Position numbers and translations under genes: made by a program. Below are positions 18,962 to 27,814 of a stretch of DNA of 33,343 nucleotides, piece by piece. Origin of the DNA: Bartonella gabonensis (lineage in GTDB: Bacteria; Pseudomonadota; Alphaproteobacteria; Rhizobiales; Rhizobiaceae); the NCBI RefSeq assembly GCF_903679515.1, contig NZ_CAHOYM010000019.1:1-33343 (forward strand), given 5' to 3'. Position 1 is the stretch's first letter; every line of letters begins with the position of its first letter. Under the pieces are notes generated by a model. That model did no database searches. It was not told where the DNA came from and saw only the letters and a program-made list of their open reading frames with translations.

Positions 18962-21400
18962 TCAAAAGCGTTCTTCTTCAGCAGGGACTAAAATTTCTCG
19001 TTTCCCTGCATGATTTGCTGGACTAATGATGCCTTCTTCTTCCATCCTTTCAATCAATGTCGCGGCACGATTATAACCAATACCTAAACGGCGTTGAATA
19101 TAAGAGGTTGAAGCCTTACGATCACGCAACACAATCGCAACAGCTTGACTATAGGGATCATCTGCTGAAGGAGAAGCCGAAGAAACATCAGCGCCATCTT
19201 CTTCAACTTCTTGGATAATTGTTTCCAAATAATCAGGTCGTGCTTGCGCTTTTAGATGCGCAACAATCTGCTCCACTTCATCATCCGCAACAAAAGGTCC
19301 ATGCACACGCTGAATACGTCCTCCTCCCATCATAAAGAGCATATCTCCCTGTCCCAACAATTGCTCACCCCCCTGTTCGCCCAGAATTGTTCGGCTATCA
19401 ATTTTTGAACTCACGGAAAAAGAAATACGTGTAGGAAAATTGGCTTTGATCGTCCCAGTAATAACATCAACGGAAGGACGCTGCGTCGCCATAATCACAT
19501 GGATACCGGCAGCCCGTGCCATTTGTGCTAAACGTTGAACTGCACCTTCAATATCTTTACCGGCAACCATCATCAAATCAGCCATTTCATCAATAATGAC
19601 CACAATATAAGGCATAGGACTAAAATCAAGTGTTTCCGTCTCATAAAGAGGCTCACCAGTCTCATGATCAAAGCCCACTTGAATTGTACGCACCATTGTC
19701 TCTCCTTGACCTTCTGACTCCTTGAGACGTGCATTAAACCCATCGATATTGCGAACGCCAAGTTTTGACATTTTACTGTAGCGTTCTTCCATTTCACGAA
19801 CAGCCCATTTAAGCGCAATCACAGCTTTTTTAGGATCTGTCACCACGGGTGTTAACAGATGGGGAATGCCATCATAAACCGAAAGTTCAAGCATTTTCGG
19901 ATCCACCATAATAAGACGACATTGTTCAGGCGTCATACGATAAAGCAATGATAAAATCATTGTATTGATAGCAACAGACTTTCCAGATCCTGTTGTACCA
20001 GCCACCAAAAGATGTGGCATTTTTGCTAAGTCTGCAATAACAGCTTCCCCCCCAATCGTCTTGCCCAAAGCAAGACCTAGTTTTGCTTTACTTTCAACAA
20101 ATTCCTGCGCTTGTAACATTTCTCGTAAATACACCATCTCACGCTTTGCATTGGGCAATTCTATTCCAATGACATTGCGTCCTGGTACCACAGCAACACG
20201 AGCTGAAATCGCACACATTGAACGTGCAATATCATCAGCCAAACCAATAATACGAGAAGACTTAATACCAGCTGCCGGTTCAAATTCATACAAAGTGACC
20301 ACCGGACCAGGTCGTGCATCAATAATTTTACCCTTCACACCAAAATCTAACAAACTCCCCTCAAGTTCTTGAGAATTAGCTCTCAAAGCAGCAGGAGAAA
20401 GTTTTGCATCCCGAACCGAGGGGGGGGGAACCGAAAGATAGTCTAAATGGGGAAGAACAAAACCACCATTTGCAGAAGTTGTAAAAGATTTCAAAGCGCG
20501 CTTTTTAACATGAGAAACGCGTGTTTTATCTTGATTTTCCTCACACTGTTCTTTTTTACCCAAAAAAGTTGGTTCAATCCGATTAAATGACTTGCCTTTC
20601 CCCTTACTCTGAGAATGCCTTTTGAAACGAAAAAAACGCGCTTGTAAAAAATAAAAAAGATGTAAAAGAGCACCAAAAGTTGTAGCAAAAACACCATACT
20701 TCTCATGATCACTCTCTGCGGCATATTCCACATCTTCGTCTATCTCAAAGACAGGATCAACGATTTCGTTTTTTGGAACGCTTTTTTCTTTTCTTTTCTT
20801 TGTTTTACGCCGCCATATCACATTGCCAGCAAAAGCAGCAGTGAGAAAACCTAAAAGAATAAAAACAACACTGAAAAGCACCGTATAAAATGGAGAAAGA
20901 AAGAGAGGAGAAATTCCAGACGCAACATTTAAAGCTTTATCTCCTAAAACTCCTCCCAATCCCATGGGCAGTGGCCAATAGGTAAAAGAAGCAACAGGCG
21001 TCATAAGGGCAAAAGCCATTAAAAAACAAATCGTTGATACCACCCACAAAAAAAAGCGCAAAGTCAAATTATAGATATTCTTTTGTGCCAACAAGAGAAA
21101 AGACCAAAATAACGGCGGCAACAAAACAGCAAGACCTGCCAAGCCAAAAAACTGCATAATAAAATCTGAAAAAATCGCCCCCAGCCACCCCATAAGGTTT
21201 GTAACCTCATTTGTACTTGCATGGGTTAAAGAGGGGTCAGCAACATTCCACGTCGCCAAAGCAAACACACAAAAAAGAATAAAGCCCAAAAGTCCAAGCC
21301 CAATAAATACGCCAATTTGACGTAAAAACATCTCAACAAGCCAAAAGCCTTGAGAATCTCGCGCTTCCAATGAATCATAAGGAGAAGAACTTCGGTGCAT
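18962..21400 (-). CDS. ftsK: DNA translocase FtsK
   Basis: An 812-residue septal DNA pump that moves chromosome termini into daughter cells and activates XerCD recombination at dif. The N-terminal part has several membrane helices (about residues 30-195), including the conserved ATWNVADPSLTHA. A charged linker of about 140 residues follows, then the alpha/beta RecA-like motor with Walker A GTTGSGKS (468-475) and Walker B VVIIDEMADLMM. The C-terminal 65 residues are the gamma winged helix ([31 protein letters not shown]), which reads KOPS polarity sites. The length is normal for alphaproteobacteria. A truncated copy of the gamma end lies downstream. Confidence 0.96.
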   Translation of the reverse strand: MHRSSSPYDSLEARDSQGFWLVEMFLRQIGVFIGLGLLGFILFCVFALATWNVADPSLTHASTNEVTNLMGWLGAIFSDFIMQFFGLAGLAVLLPPLFWSFLLLAQKNIYNLTLRFFLWVVSTICFLMAFALMTPVASFTYWPLPMGLGGVLGDKALNVASGISPLFLSPFYTVLFSVVFILLGFLTAAFAGNVIWRRKTKKRKEKSVPKNEIVDPVFEIDEDVEYAAESDHEKYGVFATTFGALLHLFYFLQARFFRFKRHSQSKGKGKSFNRIEPTFLGKKEQCEENQDKTRVSHVKKRALKSFTTSANGGFVLPHLDYLSVPPPSVRDAKLSPAALRANSQELEGSLLDFGVKGKIIDARPGPVVTLYEFEPAAGIKSSRIIGLADDIARSMCAISARVAVVPGRNVIGIELPNAKREMVYLREMLQAQEFVESKAKLGLALGKTIGGEAVIADLAKMPHLLVAGTTGSGKSVAINTMILSLLYRMTPEQCRLIMVDPKMLELSVYDGIPHLLTPVVTDPKKAVIALKWAVREMEERYSKMSKLGVRNIDGFNARLKESEGQGETMVRTIQVGFDHETGEPLYETETLDFSPMPYIVVIIDEMADLMMVAGKDIEGAVQRLAQMARAAGIHVIMATQRPSVDVITGTIKANFPTRISFSVSSKIDSRTILGEQGGEQLLGQGDMLFMMGGGRIQRVHGPFVADDEVEQIVAHLKAQARPDYLETIIQEVEEDGADVSSASPSADDPYSQAVAIVLRDRKASTSYIQRRLGIGYNRAATLIERMEEEGIISPANHAGKREILVPAEEERF

Positions 21401-22170
21401 CCATCAATTCCAAATATAAAATTTTCATATTTAAAGAGTTATAATTGCATCCTTCTCCTAAAAAAGGGCAAAGCTTACACTCAGCGCTAATCTGAAAACA
21501 ATCATCTGTCAACAATCCAACTTATTAACCTCGTGCGTTCTAACTTCTTCGCACTTCATATCGTTCATAGACCATCATCCTAAAGGACAATCCCTTATAA
21601 AGCACAAAAACAATCATACCCTAAAATATTTATTGCACGAACAACAAAAAAACACTTCATGTGTAAAGTTTTACATGAGTTATAAAGTTTACGATAAGCC
21701 CTCTCACCCTCCTAAACAGAAGGTATGGTAACAGTAAAATATTAATACCGTTTTAACCATCACAAATGAACACAATTTTCCTTATTTATCATCCTCAATG
21801 TACCCCTTCAGAACAAGCCTCTTAAAGAACATTCATACAAATAAAAAAATACACACCCATCTTTATTTAATTTTAGTTTTCTTTTCTATCAACCAAGTGT
21901 AAAAAGAGTTGAAGAGGACATTCAAAAAAGGTTGAACCGATAAATCTGTAAAGTGAGTTACACAAGTAAAGTAAAAGAGCTCTAAAACACTAATCTGTCA
22001 TCAGATTGCCCAAAAAAAGATATCTCGTCCAAAGAGAAGTCTTATCTTTGTAAAGCAGAAAGAAAAATAAAAATTAAAATATTGTAGACAATTTTAAAGA
22101 AAAATATTCTTTTAACAGCAAGCAAACTTTAAACAATGGAAAAAGCCCCGTAAATAATGGAAGAACTATT
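21401..22170. other. divergent intergenic region ftsK / UbiH-family gene
   Basis: About 770 bp between two genes that point away from each other, so both promoters should lie here. The sequence is AT-rich with no gene-like frame. I could not pick a single convincing promoter pair or a structured leader. TGGAAGAA just before the GTG at 22171 is the likely ribosome binding site of the hydroxylase gene. Confidence 0.5.
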
Positions 22171-23448
22171 GTGTATTATAATCACCACAAAGATATAAAA
22201 CCCAATAAAAAAATAAAATCTAATAAAATCAAACAATGTGATCTTCTCATTGCAGGGGGGGCGGCTGTCGGTCTAACACTCGCAATAGCACTCAAGCAAA
22301 CAGCCCCTAGTCTGAAAATAAAAATCGTTGATGCTGCTCCAGAGAGAGATATTCCTGCTTCTAACACACGAACCATTGCGCTTGCTGCTGCTGCTGTTCG
22401 TATGTTAAAACAATTACAATGTTGGGACTCTATCGAACCCTATGCGCAACCCATTCATTCAATGATCATCACAGATACAAGCACAAATGATCCTGTTAAA
22501 CCCACTCTCTTAACCTTTGAAGGCGACATTACGCCCGGTGAGCCCTTTGCAACGATGATAGAACATAGAGAACTCAACAATACTTTAAAAAAACGCGTCA
22601 AAGATCTCAATATCCCTGTTATCACAAACACACGTGTCATTGATTTTCATCAAGAAGACCAATACACAACTGTCACTTTAAATAATGAAGAGGTTTGGCA
22701 AACAAAATTGCTTATTGCCGCCAATGGCGCCCATTCTAAATTACGCCAAAAAGCTGGTCTTAAAAACTTTTCTCACCCCTATAAACAAACAGCCATCATC
22801 TGCACAGTTGAACATGAAAAACCCCATAATGGTCAAGCAATTCAACATTTTTTACCTGCCGGACCTTTCGCTCTCCTCCCTCTCAAAGGTAATCGATCCG
22901 CCATTGTATGGAATGAAGACCATAAAATGGCGCAATATTATCTCAAAGCTGATGCACTTATTTTTGAAACAGAGCTCGAAAGACGCATTGGTCATCGATT
23001 AGGAAAACTCTCTTGGAATGGCGAACGTCAAGCTTTTCCCCTAAAGCTTTCTTTAACACGTCAATGTATTAAGCCCCGTTTTGCCCTCATTGGAGATGCT
23101 GCCCATACTATCCACCCTATTGCAGGGCAAGGACTCAATTTAGGATTACGCGATAGCGCTGCCCTTGCTGAAGTAATTATTGAAACAGCACGATTAGGTC
23201 TTGACATTGGTTCTCTCACCGCTTTAAAGCGCTATCAAAGCTGGAGACGTTTTGAAATTGTCCGTATGGCTTTAAGCAATGATTGGCTTAATAAACTCTT
23301 TTCTAACGATAGCCTTCTCTTACGAATGCTTCGCGATACCGGTCTTGGAATCGTCAATCAAGCGCCAAAAATAAAAAAGTATTTTATTCAAGAAGCTGCT
23401 GGCCTTACCCCAAATGCGCCCCGTCTCCTAAACGGTCTCCCACTTTAA
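22171..23448 (+). CDS. UbiH/UbiF/COQ6-family FAD monooxygenase (ubiquinone biosynthesis)
   Basis: A 425-residue flavoprotein hydroxylase, most likely acting on the ubiquinone ring. The N-terminal dinucleotide fold is CDLLIAGGAAVGLTLAIAL; the usual third glycine of GxGxxG is replaced, giving GGAAVG. The mid-protein NAD(P)H/FAD motif usually read as DG reads AANGAHSKLR, with Asn in place of Asp. The C-terminal FAD ribityl motif is complete: ALIGDAAHTIHPIAGQG followed by LNLGLRDSAAL. The start is GTG. The N-terminus is long and Lys-rich (about 24 residues before the fold), so a later start is possible. Which ring position it hydroxylates cannot be told from sequence. Confidence 0.88.
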   Translation: MYYNHHKDIKPNKKIKSNKIKQCDLLIAGGAAVGLTLAIALKQTAPSLKIKIVDAAPERDIPASNTRTIALAAAAVRMLKQLQCWDSIEPYAQPIHSMIITDTSTNDPVKPTLLTFEGDITPGEPFATMIEHRELNNTLKKRVKDLNIPVITNTRVIDFHQEDQYTTVTLNNEEVWQTKLLIAANGAHSKLRQKAGLKNFSHPYKQTAIICTVEHEKPHNGQAIQHFLPAGPFALLPLKGNRSAIVWNEDHKMAQYYLKADALIFETELERRIGHRLGKLSWNGERQAFPLKLSLTRQCIKPRFALIGDAAHTIHPIAGQGLNLGLRDSAALAEVIIETARLGLDIGSLTALKRYQSWRRFEIVRMALSNDWLNKLFSNDSLLLRMLRDTGLGIVNQAPKIKKYFIQEAAGLTPNAPRLLNGLPL

Positions 23449-24373
23449 GTAAAAATTCATATCCTTTCACTTTTTACAATCTTTGGCTTTTTTCCTCTCC
23501 CGCAAAGAACAAAAATGCCTATTCAATCTGATCTCTAAACAGTCCGGATCTTGTCAAGAAGCTTATCCTTGACTTCCCTCTCCCGTATTACATTTACCAT
23601 AAAGCAAAGCAAGCAAGCCATACTTTAAGGATATTCACCACACACTGAAAAAACATATCATGAAAGCGATCTTATCATACTTCAAATAACGCTCTTTCAC
23701 GGCACAACAAAATAAGCAAGACTTTCTTTTATCAGACAAACTTTGACTTATAATGAATACTTCATTGTTCTCATGTTGAATGAGAGAGCTGAAGCTCGTA
23801 AAATGCCCTCATTTCTAATTTCTCTCCTGTTGAAGCAATCAAAATCACCCTTTGCACGTCACAAGCGGACCGAGCCATGTGGCTAAAACTGTTGAAGAAA
23901 GGACTAAAAATGCTTTTTCATGAACCGTCTCCAATACCAAGAACTGTCACAACATTGGGGCTGGCAAATATAACAACGGTGTTAGCGTTCTGTTTATGCC
24001 ATCAATTCTTCTGTTTTTAACCCTTTTTGTAAAGAATCAATAAAACCATTTATTTGCATAGACTAAAAAGAGCAACGTTAAATAAAACTACAAAAAAGAG
24101 GTAAAGTGTCCCCCTTTCTCAAATGCCAAAAGCAATTATAAAATTTTAAGCTGGCATCATCATTATGCTTATCAGCTTATGACAACAATACCTTTGGCAT
24201 TTAAATACATTTGTTCGTATTTTCTACAATTTTATTTGAAACTCAACAGGTTAATACATCCATTCATCATTTTTATACAATCAAATGAGTAAAAAGAGTC
24301 TACTTTTCATATTTATACTTTTGGTATTCCCTTGCCTTATCAATACTGCACATGTGTTATGCTACTTCTGTTG
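23449..24373. other. gene-poor interval at the edge of the trw island
   Basis: About 925 bp with no supported gene, tRNA or insertion-sequence end. A weak inverted repeat GTCAAG/CTTGAC lies near 23553-23575. Reading frames are short and random-looking. It sits exactly between conserved housekeeping genes and the trw island, so a former integration junction could lie here, but I saw no direct-repeat attachment site. Confidence 0.45.
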
Positions 24374-24661
24374 TTATGTGACTTCGAGTTCATCCAGTGT
24401 ATATCCATTCTCCAACCACTCTTTAATCCACTTAGGTCTCCGTCCACGCCCATTCCATAATTCCCATTGGTTATTGGGATTTCTATAATGACGCTCTTTA
24501 CTCACAAGATCAGCTATATCAATTCCATGGGTATTAGCAATTTCAAGAATTTTTCGCCGCGCATTTTGCTTTTCCTTTGCTTGCCGTTTTTTTAATTCCA
24601 CATCAATTTGTGCACGCATCTCTTGTAGTTCATCAAAATTCATATTTTTGAGATCATTCAC
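24374..24661 (-). CDS. H-NS-family nucleoid-associated protein
   Basis: About 95 residues. The N-terminal half is a charged coiled coil (MNFDELQEMRAQIDVELKK, then basic helices). The C-terminal half is the H-NS DNA-binding motif: YRNPNNQWELWNGRGRRPKW followed by IKEWLENGYTLDELEV. Such proteins silence AT-rich, often horizontally acquired DNA. The frame opens at 24715, but I choose the GTG at 24661 because GGGGAG sits 8 bases upstream. It is divergent from the trw genes across a 130-bp gap, as expected for a regulator of the island. Repressors named KorA and KorB are described for Bartonella trw loci; this could be one of them, but I cannot assign it. Confidence 0.85.
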   Translation of the reverse strand: MNDLKNMNFDELQEMRAQIDVELKKRQAKEKQNARRKILEIANTHGIDIADLVSKERHYRNPNNQWELWNGRGRRPKWIKEWLENGYTLDELEVT

Positions 24662-24707
24662 CTTAATTACTCCCCTTGCAAAAAAGAATTGTCTTTTGCC
24701 ATATTTT

Positions 24708-24734
24708 AAACACAATTATAGACAATTTTTGTTT
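24708..24734. promoter_or_regulatory. candidate operator: imperfect palindrome between H-NS-type gene and trw genes
   Basis: AAACACAATT at 24708-24717 is mirrored by AATTTTTGTTT at 24724-24734 around a short spacer, forming an imperfect inverted repeat in the divergent intergenic region. It is where a repressor would control either transcription unit. It is AT-rich, so it may also be chance or an H-NS nucleation site. Confidence 0.3.
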
Positions 24735-24789
24735 ATTTATTATCAAAATTAAAACTACGATACATATATCACTTTGACGGAGATGTGTT

Positions 24790-25404
24790 TTGTACTACAA
24801 AGAACTGCTTATTTGTGTCTCAGCTTCCACCATTGCATCCCTTTTCAGTTTAGTTTCTGAAATTAGAAAATGCAGTGCGCAAACAGCATCACACCTCCCT
24901 GACTCTCATGAATCAGGTGTCACAAGTAAATATAAATCGCCACTTTATAAACTATGGCAATATGCCACAAAGAACAAGCCCTCTCCCTATAATGGCGGCG
25001 TAATTCATTATAAAAATAAGCAATACCCTAAAGTACAAGAGATTTTCACGTGGTATAAATGTTCTTTAAATTTTTTTATGCAACGAGGAAATTATATAAA
25101 ACAAGCAATTTCAAAAATGTCCCAAAGATCATTATTGCTTAAAAGTCATATCTTTTTCCGTCATCCCAATAATATCAGTTGGTGTGGTCTGCCCTGTTTT
25201 ATGGCACACATTGATCTTATTTCTTGGTTATTCATACATATTACAAATCTTCTCAGAAAAGAAAAAAGTGATAACCACAAAGAATATTCTAAGCTAAACA
25301 ATTCTGTTTTACAAATTTATAAAATCAAGAGACAGCAACAAAAAGCGCCAAACGGTATGGACATTTGTGTCAATCAAATTCTTCATAATAAGGTGTATTG
25401 CTGA
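24790..25404 (+). CDS. unknown protein at head of trw locus (204 aa)
   Basis: I do not recognise this gene. The frame starts with TTG, with GGAG 7 bases upstream, and ends overlapping the next gene in TGATG, so it looks like a translated, coupled gene. The N-terminus has a hydrophobic stretch (LLICVSASTIASLFSLVSEI) that could be a signal peptide or anchor. A second hydrophobic stretch lies near residues 138-155 (GLPCFMAHIDLISWLFI). The rest is Lys/Asn/Ser-rich with scattered Cys (about six). It may be an island-specific envelope protein or a degraded gene still open by chance. No catalytic motif is visible. Confidence 0.55.
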   Translation: MYYKELLICVSASTIASLFSLVSEIRKCSAQTASHLPDSHESGVTSKYKSPLYKLWQYATKNKPSPYNGGVIHYKNKQYPKVQEIFTWYKCSLNFFMQRGNYIKQAISKMSQRSLLLKSHIFFRHPNNISWCGLPCFMAHIDLISWLFIHITNLLRKEKSDNHKEYSKLNNSVLQIYKIKRQQQKAPNGMDICVNQILHNKVYC

Positions 25405-26048
25405 TGATTATTCCAGATCTCACAATGTTTGCTGCTGCGCACATATACGATACCCCTCCTCCAGTATTTTCTACTCTCATCGAACAAGAAGCACGGAATA
25501 ATATTTATACAGCAGGTAATAATGATAAATTATTCCGTCAATTATCTCTGCTTAGAGAAGAAAACAAAGAAATCGTAACAACTAAACAGTTCAAACAAAA
25601 TAAACATAATTTTGACGCAATTTTTGAGCAAATCAATGTTGAAAATGTGAAATGGTTTTCTCTTTTTGAGGCATTCAACTCTTGCAGAAATCTTATACCT
25701 GTACCAAGCACTTTAGCTTACCGTTATGAACAAACAACATCAGAGTGTATCTTTGAAAAGGTAACATTGCAGTCTATGCTAAGTTTTTACAGCACTGAAA
25801 ACTTAAGCAATGATACCGATACGCAGATAGTCCCTTCATATATCGGAGTAAAAGTTGCTGAACGAAGAGATAAAGATTTTCAAGAGCCTGTAAGGCTTAA
25901 AAAAGAAGAGCTAGGACAAGCAACTAAAGCCAATTCTCTTCCTCTTTCTTCAGAGGAATTAGAAGATGCGTTTGCGCACAAAGAGAGTAGCAGTCGTGAT
26001 GCTTTTGCCAAGGAAGATTCTTCTTCATCAACAAAGCAGCTTGAGTAG
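25404..26048 (+). CDS. trwN: TrwN/VirB1-like lytic transglycosylase, highly divergent
   Basis: About 214 residues. VirB1/TrwN enzymes open the peptidoglycan so the secretion channel can assemble. The VirB1 pattern is recognisable: FSTLIEQEARNN aligns with the family's L-xx-I-xxx-ES catalytic segment (Glu29 as the likely catalytic acid, Ala replacing Ser). FEQIN aligns with GLMQIN. FEAFNSCRNL matches the family's ENAFDPCRNL. MLSFYSTENL matches the later ALSCYYSGN. The glycine and leucine of GLxQIN are missing. The tail after about residue 150 is Ser/Glu/Lys-rich. No signal peptide is evident. The start is the ATG in TGATG overlapping the upstream stop. Activity is doubtful. Confidence 0.7.
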   Translation: MIIPDLTMFAAAHIYDTPPPVFSTLIEQEARNNIYTAGNNDKLFRQLSLLREENKEIVTTKQFKQNKHNFDAIFEQINVENVKWFSLFEAFNSCRNLIPVPSTLAYRYEQTTSECIFEKVTLQSMLSFYSTENLSNDTDTQIVPSYIGVKVAERRDKDFQEPVRLKKEELGQATKANSLPLSSEELEDAFAHKESSSRDAFAKEDSSSSTKQLE

Positions 26049-26174
26049 TGATTGGTATTTTCATAAATGAAAACTAAAATTTTTATAGGATGATATAATG
26101 AAAGCTAGATAAGGAAATATTAAAGCTCTAATTAGTAAGATTGAACAAGATCTCTTCTAATTGAGGGCAAAAAC

Positions 26175-26471
26175 ATGAAAATGATAGAACAAAACAGCGT
26201 GGACATAGCATTTAATCAGAGAGCAGCACGTGAAATTACAATCGTGATGCGTTCAGAAAGAGAATGGTATTTTACGTTTGTTGCCGATGATCCAATCACC
26301 GGAAAACCTAATAAATATACATTACTTACACAAAGAGGAAAACTAAGAACTTGGGCTGATCCAAAATATCTCTTTAAGTTTCTTCATGAAAGAGGGGTCA
26401 TTTGTGGGAGTTTTAATCTTAATCAGGATAAAGAACATGAAACAATTAAATATTCACACAACAACTCGTAA
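26175..26471 (+). CDS. unknown 98-aa protein between trwN and trwL1
   Basis: An intact frame with a good ribosome binding site (GAGGGC before the ATG). I do not recognise a named family. The middle reads MRSEREWYFTFVADDP, then KYTLLTQRGKLRTWADPKYL, and the pattern resembles small plasmid proteins of the ParC/partition-associated type with a TxRGxxRTF core. It could instead be a regulator of the trw genes. Its last 12 codons overlap the start of trwL1 in another frame (35 bp), which should couple their translation. Function is unassigned. Confidence 0.7.
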   Translation: MKMIEQNSVDIAFNQRAAREITIVMRSEREWYFTFVADDPITGKPNKYTLLTQRGKLRTWADPKYLFKFLHERGVICGSFNLNQDKEHETIKYSHNNS

Positions 26472-26754
26472 TAAAATTGCTGCATTTTCTGCAGCTTTAA
26501 CTGCGTTTTTTATGACGCATCCTGTGTATGCTCAAGCAGCAACGTATTTAAAACATGGAAAAGATGCTTTAGACAAACTCCAGACAGACTTAAAGATAAT
26601 TGTCCCTATTGCTGCTGCTATTATACTGTTGTGCTTAGCAATTGGTTATGCAGGACGCTATATCGGAAAGGATACCTTTGTACGTTGGTCAGTAGGCGTT
26701 GTCATTGCGGGATCAGCTGCTGAACTTGTTAAGATTTTATTCCAAACGGCATAA
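26437..26754 (+). CDS. trwL1: TrwL1, VirB2-type major pilin
   Basis: A 105-residue pilin precursor. The frame opens upstream at 26386, but I choose the ATG at 26437 because AGGATAAAGA lies just before it and the protein then begins MKQLN, as in trwL7. A signal peptide ends near PVYAQA. After a short exposed segment come two membrane helices: about 55-75 (IAAAIILLCLAIGYAG) and 85-102 (FVRWSVGVVIAGSAA). Pilin subunits polymerise into the Trw surface filament. The leader MKQLNIHTTTRNK differs from the interior copies. Confidence 0.88.
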   Translation: MKQLNIHTTTRNKIAAFSAALTAFFMTHPVYAQAATYLKHGKDALDKLQTDLKIIVPIAAAIILLCLAIGYAGRYIGKDTFVRWSVGVVIAGSAAELVKILFQTA

Positions 26755-26894
26755 CCTAAAATTCACTATAGTAATATAATAAAAATATTTTATAGATTAA
26801 GTAAAAGTTACCCATTAACTGTAAACAAGCTAACAATAGTTTCATTTGTATTAAAAATATATGAAATATTATTTAGAATTTTAGTGAGAGAAAT

Positions 26895-27221
26895 ATGCGA
26901 AAATTAATTAATTTACAATCAAAAAATGATAATAAAATTGCTGCATTTTCTGCAGCTTTAACTGCGTTTTTTATGACGCATGCTGGGTATGCTCAATCAG
27001 CAACGTATTTAAAACATGGAAAAGATGCTTTAGAGAAACTCCAAAAAGATTTAAATCTGATTATTCCTATTGCTGCTGCTGTTATACTTTTGTGCTTAGC
27101 AATTGGTTATGCAGGACGCTATATCGGAAAGGATACCTTTGTACGTTGGTCTGTAGGCGTTGTTATCGCTGGATCAGCAGCCCAACTCGCTAATCTTTTA
27201 TTCAAAGGTGCAGCTGGTTAA
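26895..27221 (+). CDS. trwL2: TrwL2, VirB2-type major pilin paralogue
   Basis: A 108-residue paralogue with leader MRKLINLQSKNDNK, signal end AGYAQS and mature segment ATYLKHGKDALEKLQKDLNLI. The two helices are those of the array (AAAVILLCLAIGYAGRYIGK, then FVRWSVGVVIAGSAA). Ribosome binding site GTGAGAGAAAT precedes the ATG. The exposed segment resembles trwL6 (THAGYAQSATYLKH) more than its neighbours. Confidence 0.9.
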   Translation: MRKLINLQSKNDNKIAAFSAALTAFFMTHAGYAQSATYLKHGKDALEKLQKDLNLIIPIAAAVILLCLAIGYAGRYIGKDTFVRWSVGVVIAGSAAQLANLLFKGAAG

Positions 27222-27355
27222 AGTTCACTATGGCAGTATAATAAAAATATTTTATAGATAAGTAAAATCTATCTTTTAATTGTAAATTAGAAAATAATAG
27301 TTTTATTTATATTGAAAATATATGAAATATTATTTAAAATCTTAATGAGAGTAAT

Positions 27356-27679
27356 ATGCAAAAATTAATTAATTTCCAATCAAAAAGCAATAATAAAATT
27401 GCTGCATTTTCTGCAGCTCTAACTGTATTTTTTATGACGCGTCCTGTGTATGCTACCCCACAATATTTAAAACATGCGAATACAGCTTTAACTGGGCTCC
27501 AGACAGACTTAAAGATAATTATCCCTATTGCTGCTGCTGTTATACTGTTGTGCTTAGCAATTGGTTATGCAGGACGCTATATCGGGAAGGATACATTTGT
27601 ACGTTGGTCAGTAGGCGTTGTTATCGCTGGATCAGCAGCTCAACTCGCTAGTCTCTTATTCAAAGGTACAGCTGGTTAA
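27356..27679 (+). CDS. trwL3: TrwL3, VirB2-type major pilin paralogue
   Basis: A 107-residue paralogue. The leader is MQKLINFQSKSNNK, shared only with trwL5. The signal ends near PVYATP and the mature segment reads QYLKHANTALTGLQTDLKIII. The helix region is identical to the rest of the array. It is preceded by the B-type spacer and a GAGAGTAAT ribosome binding site. It forms the second half of the two-gene amplification unit. Confidence 0.9.
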   Translation: MQKLINFQSKSNNKIAAFSAALTVFFMTRPVYATPQYLKHANTALTGLQTDLKIIIPIAAAVILLCLAIGYAGRYIGKDTFVRWSVGVVIAGSAAQLASLLFKGTAG

Positions 27680-27814
27680 AGTTCACTATGGCAGTATAAT
27701 AAAAATATTTTATAGATTAAGTAAAAGTTACCCATTAACTGTAAACAAGCTAACAATAGTTTCATTTGTATTAAAAATATATGAAATATTGTTTAAAATC
27801 TTAGTGCGAGAAAT

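Noticed and set aside
23449-24373. tRNA or attachment site as trw integration point
   Set aside because: No cloverleaf-like or GGTTC-A/G-AATCC-type T-arm sequence and no direct repeat pair was seen in the interval.
26386-26436. Longer start for trwL1 (17 extra residues)
   Set aside because: The extra residues (MKEGSFVGVLILIRIKN) lie inside the 98-aa gene, lack a ribosome binding site and would spoil the signal peptide; the ATG at 26437 has AGGATAAAGA upstream and a leader like trwL7.
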